Source of the DNA: Gemmatimonadaceae bacterium
Lineage (GTDB): Bacteria > Gemmatimonadota > Gemmatimonadetes > Gemmatimonadales > Gemmatimonadaceae
DNA: 64,000 bases
Assembly (NCBI GenBank): GCA_030835125.1
Contig: JAUQWM010000044.1
Location: 1 to 64,000, forward strand
Direction: 5' to 3'
Part shown: piece after piece, positions 6,297-13,263 of the stretch
Layout of the letters: the number at the start of each line of letters is the position of its first letter
Position numbering within the stretch: the first letter of the stretch is position 1
Translations under genes and position numbers: made by a program
Notes under the pieces: model-generated
What the model saw: only the letters and a program-made list of their open reading frames with translations
Database searches by the model: none
What the model was told of the DNA's origin: nothing

Positions 6297-8063
6297 ATGC
6301 GACTACAACTCCTGTTACTGCCTCTGGCGGTGGGGCTGAGCCCCCTCGCCCTGCCTGGGCAACAACGCGCCCCGCTCACCGATCGCGAGATCGGCGACAT
6401 AACGACGCTCCTCAGCCTTGAGGACCATCGCCGCTTCGACTCCGTCGCGCTCGGCCGGATGCTCCGCGACCGGCATCCCGAGGTACGGCGCCGAGCCGCG
6501 CTGTCGATCGGCAGGATCATGGATCCCGCTGGGCGCGCGCTGTTACGCAGCGCACGACGAGACAGGGACACAGCGGTTGCGGCGACCGTTGTCTTCGCGA
6601 CTGCCCAACTGTATGACTCATCGGCCATCGGCTGGCTCGATTCCCTCCTGATGAACCCGAGGACGCCAGTTGGTGTCGCGACCGAGGCGGCGCGCGCGTT
6701 CGGGTTGATTCGCACGCCCGCCACGCGAACGGCCCTTCTGCGATTCCTTGCTGGTGCTCCCGAGAACGCATCGGCATCGCTCGTCGGTGAAGCACTGCTG
6801 TCCGTCGGCCGTCACCCGAGGGGGGACTTCACGCCCGTCGCTCGCTGGACGACGTCGCGCGACGTCGAGGTCCGCTGGCGCGCAACGTGGGCGCTGTTCC
6901 GGCCACGTGATCCGTCCATGGTGGCGACGCTCCTCAGCCTCACCTCCGACCCCGAAGTCATTGTTCGCAACTGGGCGGTGCGCGGACTCACCTGGGCCCA
7001 GGTCGACACCGCGCGGCTCGATCCAGCCGCCGTGCGCGCGCGATTGCGCGCCCTGCTCGCTGATCCCGACCGCACGGTGCGTACCGAGGCGCTACGCGCG
7101 CTGGGCACTCATCCGGATTCAGCGTCGGTGTTGGCGGTAGGAGAGAGTCTGAAAGATCCCGACGCCTGGGCTTCGGTCACTGCCGCCGAAGCGCTCGCGG
7201 CACATCGGTCGTTCGCCGGCATGACAGTCCCGCGCCTCATTGCTGCGGCGTCTTCCGGGCCATCGTGTGCCGCCCGGTCGGTTGCGTTGGCGTCGATCAA
7301 CACGCTCTCTCCGGGTGACGGGTACAATGCCGCCGTCGCGATGTCACGCGACACGTCGATTCAGTGTCGTTCGGCCGCCGTCACGTACCTCCGAGGCATG
7401 GGTGACCGCGTGCGCATCGCCCTCGACTCCCTGCGCAGCGACTCGGCGACCCTGGTGAGCACACCCGCTCGTGCGGCGTACAACGCGCTGTTCGACTCCC
7501 TTGCCGGGCGCGCCGGTGGCCGCGGTGGACGTGGCGGTGGCGGCGGTGGGGGTCGTGGTGGACGCGGCGCCATCGTAACTGGAAAGACCGATGCCGATTA
7601 TCGCCGCATCGTCGAGCAGTGGATCGTGCCCGACTACAACGGAAAGGCGCATCCACGGTCGGAGTGGGTGACTAACCGTGGCACAATAGAGATCGAGCTC
7701 TATCCAGGAGACTCGCCGATAGCAGTCGACAATTTCGTGCGCATGGTCAACGCCGGCACGATTACAGGAACCGATTTCAGCCGCGTGGTTCCTGATTTCG
7801 TCGACCAGCAGCGCGGCATCGCCGGGGCGCCGCTACAGCGCGACGAGGTGAATCGCCATCGACTGACGCGGGCGAACCTCAGCTGGGCGAGCGCTGGCCT
7901 CGATACCGGGCGCCCGGGTTACACGCTCAACCACACGGTACAGCCGCACAACGAGGGCAGCTTCACGTCGATGGGGCGCGTGGTGGGCGGGATGGACGTG
8001 GTCGACCGCATCGAACTTGGCGATCGCGTGTTGCGCACGAGGATGCTGCCGGAAACGAGGTGA
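6297..8063 (+). CDS. exported HEAT-repeat protein fused to a cyclophilin-type peptidyl-prolyl isomerase
   Basis: The 588-residue protein starts at ATG 6297 with a signal peptide (LQLLLLPLAVGLSPLALPGQ). Residues 25-390 are HEAT-like helical repeats (for example HPEVRRRAALSIGRI, SRDVEVRWRATWALF, DRTVRTEALRALG). A Gly/Arg-rich linker lies near residues 405-425. The last 150 residues are a cyclophilin domain: GTIEIELYPGDSPIAVDNFV, then DFSRVVPDFVDQQRG, then NEGSFTSMGRVVGGMDVVD. Cyclophilins catalyse proline isomerisation, and the HEAT part probably binds protein partners. The likely location is the periplasm. An upstream in-frame ATG at 6195 would precede the signal peptide and is less likely. 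The product is probably a folding factor. Confidence 0.85.
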   Translation: MRLQLLLLPLAVGLSPLALPGQQRAPLTDREIGDITTLLSLEDHRRFDSVALGRMLRDRHPEVRRRAALSIGRIMDPAGRALLRSARRDRDTAVAATVVFATAQLYDSSAIGWLDSLLMNPRTPVGVATEAARAFGLIRTPATRTALLRFLAGAPENASASLVGEALLSVGRHPRGDFTPVARWTTSRDVEVRWRATWALFRPRDPSMVATLLSLTSDPEVIVRNWAVRGLTWAQVDTARLDPAAVRARLRALLADPDRTVRTEALRALGTHPDSASVLAVGESLKDPDAWASVTAAEALAAHRSFAGMTVPRLIAAASSGPSCAARSVALASINTLSPGDGYNAAVAMSRDTSIQCRSAAVTYLRGMGDRVRIALDSLRSDSATLVSTPARAAYNALFDSLAGRAGGRGGRGGGGGGGRGGRGAIVTGKTDADYRRIVEQWIVPDYNGKAHPRSEWVTNRGTIEIELYPGDSPIAVDNFVRMVNAGTITGTDFSRVVPDFVDQQRGIAGAPLQRDEVNRHRLTRANLSWASAGLDTGRPGYTLNHTVQPHNEGSFTSMGRVVGGMDVVDRIELGDRVLRTRMLPETR

Positions 8064-8087
8064 CTGCGCCAGCGCTGCGCGGGACAG

Positions 8088-8402
8088 CTAGCGCAGGATC
8101 CAGCGACCGTTCCTGGCGATTTCGTCGTGCATCGCGTCGGGGGCGAGGTCCTGTCCCGTTGGCCAGGCTACGTAGTAGTTCTCTACGTAAGCCCTCGAAA
8201 ACGCTCCAAGGTCGCTGAGTTCGGCGAAGACGCCGGCGTCAGGGGAGGTGACCATTGCGGACATGTCGACCTCGCCTTCCAGCCCATCGATGAATCGAAC
8301 GTGCAGCCGATGCCCCGGACGCACCGACACATGAGTAACTGCATACGGAACGTTGGTCACTCGAGCGGTGGGATCTTCTTCGGCGCCTGTTTCGTGGAGC
8401 AT
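8088..8402 (-). CDS. DUF2442 family protein
   Basis: The protein has about 104 residues from the ATG at 8402 (an ATG at 8411 is also possible). The DUF2442 pattern is clear: VTHVSVRPGHRLHVRFIDGL, EGEVDMS, GVFAELSDLGAFSRA and WPTGQDLAPDAMHDEI. DUF2442 proteins are small, of unknown role, and frequently sit next to DUF4160 or toxin-antitoxin-like genes. Here the start lies inside what looks like the 3' end of a deleted Uma2 gene, and the Uma2 promoter upstream (8539-8568) may now drive it. Confidence 0.82.
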   Translation of the reverse strand: MLHETGAEEDPTARVTNVPYAVTHVSVRPGHRLHVRFIDGLEGEVDMSAMVTSPDAGVFAELSDLGAFSRAYVENYYVAWPTGQDLAPDAMHDEIARNGRWILR

Positions 8403-8445
8403 AGGATCCAATCCTCCAGAAGTTCTTCACGGTGCTCGGCTGCCC

Positions 8446-8538
8446 CTCCCCGTCCAGCACCTCGTAGCGCCTGCCGTCGGCGGGCAGGGCCCTGGCCATC
8501 TCGGCGGTCCACTCGGATTGATGCGCGGGCATGCCCAT
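8446..8538 (-). pseudogene. Uma2-family gene remnant, N-terminal 31 codons only
   Basis: From the ATG at 8538 the frame reads MGMPAHQSEWTAEMARALPA, then RRYEVLDGE. This is the same N-terminus as the Uma2 genes at 33714 and 54449. The similarity stops at the GE of VLDGE, where the other two continue with LFV/LFM, and the frame continues into unrelated residues. The body of the gene is missing and a DUF2442 gene sits in its place. Confidence 0.75.
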
Positions 8539-8568
8539 AGCGTACGCTCGGCTCGGCGAGGGTGGCAA
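8539..8568 (-). promoter_or_regulatory. conserved Uma2-type promoter, copy 1
   Basis: On the minus strand TTGCCA (8568-8563), 18 nt, then TACGCT (8544-8539) directly abuts the ATG at 8538. The same arrangement and most of the surrounding bases recur at 33715-33744 and 54450-54479. Confidence 0.5.
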
Positions 8569-8701
8569 GCGAACATACGCCGAGGATGCCATGCAGGTGC
8601 AGCGCGCGCGTCATCCTCGCATCGCGTCCTCCATCAGAGTCACGCAGCACGGTGCGTGTGAGACGCTGAGAGGATTGGGTCGGAACGGGGTTGCTGTCAG
8701 A

Positions 8702-8853
8702 TGTCCTCGGCGATCCTCGGCGCCCCCCGCGACCTCTGCGTTGTGCCTTTCGCTTTCCCACGGTGAGCACGCGGGACCACTGCCTGGAAACTGCACGAAC
8801 GCCGAGGACGCCGAGGACGCCGAGGACGCCGGGGTCGCCGAGGATCGCTGAGG
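8702..8853. repeat. palindromic repeat family, copy E (arms in reversed order)
   Basis: The reverse arm 8702-8754 ends CTGCGTTGTGCCTTTCG. It is followed after about 30 nt by a forward arm 8787-8853 that begins AACTGCACGAACGCCGAGG and has three extra GAGGACGCC units. Compared with copy B the order of the arms is swapped. The region 8593-8920 holds no credible gene. Confidence 0.8.
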
Positions 8854-8920
8854 GGTAGATCGCGTAACCTTCCGGGCTATTTGCCGGCCCCGACGAACTG
8901 ATGATCTGTGAGCGAACCGG

Positions 8921-9103
8921 TCAGTCCAACACCCAGTGACCATTGCGCGCGATCTCGTCGTGCATGGCGTCAGGAGCGAGGTCCTGGCCACTTGGCCAAC
9001 TGACAGCGCCGTCAAGTACGAACGCTCTCGAGAAGGCGGTTGGATCAGCGAGTTCGGCAAAGACCCCGGCGTCGGGTCGTGCAACAAGCACGGACATGTC
9101 CAC
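8921..9103 (-). pseudogene. DUF2442 copy, N-terminally truncated
   Basis: The 60 residues (MDMSVLVARPDAGVFAELAD, then WPSGQDLAPDAMHDEIARNG) are closely similar to the C-terminal half of the DUF2442 protein at 8088. The first strand region of the family is absent: the sequence just upstream does not fit the family and runs into the end of the neighbouring membrane-protein gene at 9150. It is probably a decayed duplicate, though a 60-residue product is possible. Confidence 0.6.
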
Positions 9104-9149
9104 TTCACGGACCTCATTCCAGCGCGTCTGCGTGCCCTTATTGGCGAGG

Positions 9150-9635
9150 TCAATACGTGGTGCTGCTTGTTGCAGACACGTAAATCAGGACGAACGCGAC
9201 TGTCCCGATCAGTCCACCCGCGAGTGCACCGGTGGTGTTCATGCTCTTCGCCTTGGCCGAGTACCCCTCGCGGTAGCACGCGCCCTCCACGCCTTCGGGG
9301 GTGGCGTAGGGGCGGACGTCGCTCGAGGCGGCAACTGCCGTAATGATGGCCGTGCCGATCAGGCCAAGGACCACGCCCGAGGCGACGCCGCCCACCATCC
9401 ATCCCGTGCCGCTGTGGTTGTGCCCTGCAGCCTCCCGGCCCCGCGCGCGGTCCGCCTCGCACTCGACCGAGAGGAACCGGAGCAGCCGCGATGAACCTGG
9501 CAACGTGACGGTACTCGATGACGCGGCGTGCGCGGCAATGATGCCGGCGGTGCGACGATACTGTGCATCTGCGGTCGATGCCGAGAGGAGCAAAGTGGCG
9601 CCGATGACCAGCAGGCGCATTCCAGGCGTCGTCAT
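9150..9635 (-). CDS. exported small membrane protein with glycine-rich helices
   Basis: The 161-residue protein starts at ATG 9635 with GAGG 8 nt upstream. It has a signal peptide (MRLLVIGATLLLSASTADAQ) and two glycine-rich hydrophobic segments, WMVGGVASGVVLGLIGTAII and ALAGGLIGTVAFVLIYV. A Cys between them (EGACYREGYSAKAK) is notable. It lies 9 nt downstream of a beta-barrel-type gene, so the two form an operon. It is an envelope protein of unknown role. Confidence 0.68.
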   Translation of the reverse strand: MTTPGMRLLVIGATLLLSASTADAQYRRTAGIIAAHAASSSTVTLPGSSRLLRFLSVECEADRARGREAAGHNHSGTGWMVGGVASGVVLGLIGTAIITAVAASSDVRPYATPEGVEGACYREGYSAKAKSMNTTGALAGGLIGTVAFVLIYVSATSSTTY

Positions 9636-9644
9636 GGCGTTTCC

Positions 9645-10175
9645 TCAGTGGATCGTGATGCCAAGGCCGATCTGGCCGAAATTCGCGTCCCCGTCCTGGA
9701 AGGTCACCGCGGCGCCGTTCCAGAAGGCAGTGAGGCTTGCGGCGCTCCCGAGTGGGATGTCGTAGCCGAGTCCCAGGAGCGCGCCTGCGCCCGATTCGCG
9801 GTTGCTTCCGAAGCCGCTGAGTTGTAAGTCGACGGAGCCGAGTCCGAGGCCGCCCACGAAGTGAAAGCCGTTGGTCTCGGACGGATACCAACGGACTCCG
9901 GCGACGAGTGTGCCGGCGGTGAGCGTAGCGCCGCTCTCGCTCTTGCTCCAGCCATTGGAGAAGACTCCGATGAGTAGGGTCTTGCTCACCGTGCCGCCGA
10001 GCGCGATGCCCCCGCTAAGACCAGAGATGCGGTCAGTGCAGTCGCTGCAGCCGAGGGATCCGCTGCCGAGGCCGATGTTGAACCAGAACCCTTCGCGGCT
10101 GGATGGGTTCTGGGCCCTCGCGTTGTTCGCGAGTGCGACGGATGCGAGAAGTACGAGCAGGAGACTGCGCAGCAT
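9645..10175 (-). CDS. small outer-membrane beta-barrel-like protein
   Basis: The 176-residue protein starts at ATG 10175 with GGAGG 5-6 nt upstream. A signal peptide (LLLVLLASVALANNARAQ) is followed by alternating Gly/aromatic strands (GFWFNIGLGSGSLGC, HFVGGLGLGSVDLQLSGFG, AGALLGLGYDIPLG) and a C-terminal strand ending QIGLGITIH. This pattern fits an 8-stranded outer-membrane barrel. One CSDC pair near residue 45 may form a disulfide. It is cotranscribed with the downstream membrane protein. Confidence 0.72.
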   Translation of the reverse strand: MLRSLLLVLLASVALANNARAQNPSSREGFWFNIGLGSGSLGCSDCTDRISGLSGGIALGGTVSKTLLIGVFSNGWSKSESGATLTAGTLVAGVRWYPSETNGFHFVGGLGLGSVDLQLSGFGSNRESGAGALLGLGYDIPLGSAASLTAFWNGAAVTFQDGDANFGQIGLGITIH

Positions 10176-10380
10176 CAGGTCCTCCGCGGAGGTTGGTCAC
10201 CGCTTGCCAGAAACGTCCCCGGTGTGGGGACGGGCATGCATTGTGCGACAACGACCGTACCGCGGGGGTGTGACAAGACCGCAGCAGCGCTGGCGGTCCC
10301 TTCTCAGCGGACGCATTCTGGCGCCGTCACAGGGGTGTGACAGATTCAGGTTCTCAACTGAGAACGGTGGGGGAGACGAT

Positions 10381-13191
10381 ATGGGGCAGGGGAATGACAA
10401 GGGCCTTGGTCGTCTGCTCAGGGCTTTGGAGGCATCGCCTGACGTTTCGCTCAGGCAAGTCTGGTCCGCCCTCACCACCGAGGAACGGGCGGCGGCGCTG
10501 TCTGCCTGGTTAGGACAAGCGGAAGCAGCGGACGCCAGGGGGCAACGTGAGAACCGCCAGTTGCTCGTGGGCGCCGTCGCGAACGGGCTGCGGGGCTTCA
10601 GGCCATCGACTGTACTTTCCTGGCCGGTAGACCGCCTCTGCGCGGAGGCGTCCCGCCTTGGGGACATCGATTCGCGAACGGTGCTTGAAGGTGTGGTACG
10701 GCAGCACCACATACCACTGTTCGGCCGGCTTCAGGCGCCATTGTTCGATGCGATCGGAGTCCAGCATCGCGATGGCGCTCTATTGGACGGCGTACGGGAA
10801 TCGCTCAACGCGATTGACGCTGACGCTGTAAGGCTTGGGGCGCTTACCGCATGGCGCGCCCAGCCCACCAGGGAGATGGCGATCTACCTGCTATCGCTCG
10901 TCGCCATGTATCCGAGGGAGTGGGCGGCGCTAGCGCCTGTTCTCCCTGGCTTGGCGAGGGACCTGGTTGCAGGCATCGCGCCTTCGACTCCCTCCAACAA
11001 CGGACCATCCGCAGTTGCCGAGAATGCAGCAGAATTGTATGAGGCCTCACCAACGCCGGAACCGAAGGACCTAACGGCGGCCACCGGGGAATGGCGCGCT
11101 CCAGCGCGACCGCTGGTCGCAGGTGAGACTGCCAAGCTGTCGGCACTGGATGATCAGCTGATCCTTCGGATCGTCGCGTCCGTGCAAGGCATCACGGACG
11201 CGCCCGATGAGCATGAACTCGAGATCATTCTGGATGAGTTGGTCCACCTCAGTGCGTCGCGCCACCAGAGTTACTTCCATCTCGGCTTGAACGATTCAAT
11301 GCGACGGCGCGGAGTCATTTCCGACTTTCCCGCGTCGAATCGCTCTCGCATGCGTTGGTACCTCGCCGGCTATGTCTCCGGCTTATCGCGACGCACTGCG
11401 TCTGACGAGCTACGCGCCCTGTTCGAGGAGCGGCGAGACGTGCGCGAGTTGGGAGACACCGGTCAAGGACCTTCGGCATTGGCAGCTCCCATTCTTGCCG
11501 GTGCACTAATCGAGGGTGACCTGAGTAGCGAGCTGGATCTCTTTCTATCACGGGATTCCCTGCTGCGAAACCACGACTTGGCCCAGATGGTCCTGGAGTA
11601 TGCGGCAGATCTCACGAAATCCGAGCGCTTCGCGGAAGCCTTGCCTCTACTTGAGAAGCTGTGGACGACCCTGACCACCGAGCGCGGTGTGGATCCCGGA
11701 TTCCGCGCCAGCCTGTCGCGGCGGCTTGCTCAGTGCCTGAGGGAGCAGGACCAGCTCGAGGCAGCGCGTGACCTGCTGCTTGGCTTGGTGGAAAGTGAGG
11801 ATGAGGAGCATCGGGCTATGGCTCTGGCAGACTTGGGACTCATCGAGGCCGGGTTCCGTCGGCTTGCGGACCTGCGCCTGCCGGCGACGTCGGAGGATGC
11901 CACCGCTGTCAGCGAAGCCCTGGAAAGGGGCTGGAGCCGGTTTTCGGAGGGCGAAGTCCTCGATGTTTCCACCTCGTCCCACGCCCGCTACTGCAAGGGG
12001 ATGGCAGAACTGGCCCGGCGCGAGTACTCAAAGGCAGAGGCACATCTCACCGCGGCCATACAGGCATTCGACCAGGAGCAGAGCCGCTATGCACCAGGCG
12101 GCCTGCTGCGGCGAGCCCACTTTCACCTCGCCGTCGCGCGCTGCGCCAACCTGGAGTCCAACAAGCTCCGGCTGGAGCGCGCCGCGGAGTACATCGTAGA
12201 CGCACTGAAAGCGGGTGAGCGACTACCCGATCGCTACGCTGGTGAAGTAATTGCCGGACTCTCGCTCCGAAGCGACGCTGGAACGATCGTCCTCATCGAG
12301 CGGCTGCTCGAGATCGGCGGAACCACCCTTCTCGATCGCCTTCGGAACGACGAGAACGTGCAGAAGTCGAAGGTCGTTGCCGAAGCTTTCTCCACCCGAT
12401 CCGTGGCGAAGGGCCGCACTTCCGAAGAGCGGGCGCTGGACTGCCGCACTGCCTTGGCGATGTTCCTCCTTCGACTCGATTACGACAGGGCCGATGACAC
12501 TCTGGCTCAGCTCGAAGGCCTCGCCTTCGAGGGTGCCGGCGCAGTCGAGTTCTGTTCCCTTCTCGAGAGCAACCGAAACCTCAGTGCAGTCTGGGAGCGG
12601 GAGGAGATTGACGAGGCGCTCGTTGCGCAGCTTGAGGGCCTTGCTGAATATGGCTCTGCGGCACATCTGCTGATCGCAAGGTTTCACCGCGTGGTTGCGA
12701 GTGCGCGGCCTGAGGCACATGGGCGCGCCCTGGACATACTGGAGCGCCTTGGCTCATACCCCAACAGGGATGAATTCGGGATCGCACAGCTTCGAGTCAG
12801 GCTGGAAGGCTCCGGGCTCGTGCCCGAGGATATCCCGTCAACGCCACCGCCTCGCGGCGTGACTGTTCTCGTGGTAGGTGGGAACGAGACACAGCGGCAG
12901 TACGACGAGCCGATCACTCAGGACTACCGGGAGCGGGCAAAGTGGTTGGAGGTTGAGTTCATGCACACCGGCTGGAATTCGAACTGGGGCGACTACGTGG
13001 GTGAGTTCGAGCGACGAGTGGAAAGGGCCGACGCGGTCGTGTTCATCTACCTAATGCGCACACAACTGGGACGCACTCTGCGCCAGCGATGCGGGAGGAA
13101 GCCATGGCGAGGGTGCGGCGGGAAGGGCAGGGCGGCAATTCAACGTGCGATCGAGGCAGCGGCAGCAGCGGGCCTACAGCGAACTCACTGA
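10381..13191 (+). CDS. TPR-like scaffold protein with C-terminal DUF2325-like domain; candidate defence component
   Basis: The 936-residue protein starts at ATG 10381 with GGGGGAG about 6 nt upstream. Residues 1-260 are helical with no recognised domain. Residues 390-800 look like TPR/helical repeats (for example FAEALPLLEKLWTTL, LEAARDLLLGLVESEDEEHR, EYSKAEAHLTAAIQAF). Residues 826-936 resemble DUF2325: VTVLVVGGNETQRQY, then ADAVVFIYLMRTQLGRTLRQ, then WRGCGGKGRAAIQRAIEAA. DUF2325 has a nucleotide-binding-like fold of unknown function. The gene is followed at 72 nt by an MrfA-like helicase and stands at the edge of a restriction island, so a role in anti-phage defence or DNA repair is a reasonable inference. 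There is no signal peptide; it is expected to be cytosolic. The in-frame extension to 9871 covers neighbouring genes and is not real. Confidence 0.75.
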   Translation: MGQGNDKGLGRLLRALEASPDVSLRQVWSALTTEERAAALSAWLGQAEAADARGQRENRQLLVGAVANGLRGFRPSTVLSWPVDRLCAEASRLGDIDSRTVLEGVVRQHHIPLFGRLQAPLFDAIGVQHRDGALLDGVRESLNAIDADAVRLGALTAWRAQPTREMAIYLLSLVAMYPREWAALAPVLPGLARDLVAGIAPSTPSNNGPSAVAENAAELYEASPTPEPKDLTAATGEWRAPARPLVAGETAKLSALDDQLILRIVASVQGITDAPDEHELEIILDELVHLSASRHQSYFHLGLNDSMRRRGVISDFPASNRSRMRWYLAGYVSGLSRRTASDELRALFEERRDVRELGDTGQGPSALAAPILAGALIEGDLSSELDLFLSRDSLLRNHDLAQMVLEYAADLTKSERFAEALPLLEKLWTTLTTERGVDPGFRASLSRRLAQCLREQDQLEAARDLLLGLVESEDEEHRAMALADLGLIEAGFRRLADLRLPATSEDATAVSEALERGWSRFSEGEVLDVSTSSHARYCKGMAELARREYSKAEAHLTAAIQAFDQEQSRYAPGGLLRRAHFHLAVARCANLESNKLRLERAAEYIVDALKAGERLPDRYAGEVIAGLSLRSDAGTIVLIERLLEIGGTTLLDRLRNDENVQKSKVVAEAFSTRSVAKGRTSEERALDCRTALAMFLLRLDYDRADDTLAQLEGLAFEGAGAVEFCSLLESNRNLSAVWEREEIDEALVAQLEGLAEYGSAAHLLIARFHRVVASARPEAHGRALDILERLGSYPNRDEFGIAQLRVRLEGSGLVPEDIPSTPPPRGVTVLVVGGNETQRQYDEPITQDYRERAKWLEVEFMHTGWNSNWGDYVGEFERRVERADAVVFIYLMRTQLGRTLRQRCGRKPWRGCGGKGRAAIQRAIEAAAAAGLQRTH

Positions 13192-13263
13192 CGCGGTAAC
13201 CAGGCGACATGTCGTGTTGCCGGGAAACGCCACATATCCATCCAGGGAACGAAGCGAAGACAG

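Noticed and set aside
8062-8095. CTGCGC...GCGCAG hairpin after the cyclophilin gene as a terminator
   Set aside because: The stem is short and no T-run follows.
8787-8853. Possible CRISPR array from the regularly repeated GAGGACGCC units
   Set aside because: The units are contiguous and have no spacers of constant length. No cas genes are present.
8611-9891. Minus-strand frame of 426 codons, Arg/His-rich
   Set aside because: It crosses repeat copy E and three real genes in other frames; the composition is typical of shadow frames.
9871-10380. Extension of the TPR-DUF2325 gene upstream to 9871
   Set aside because: It overlaps the barrel gene on the other strand. The ATG at 10381 has a strong ribosome site.
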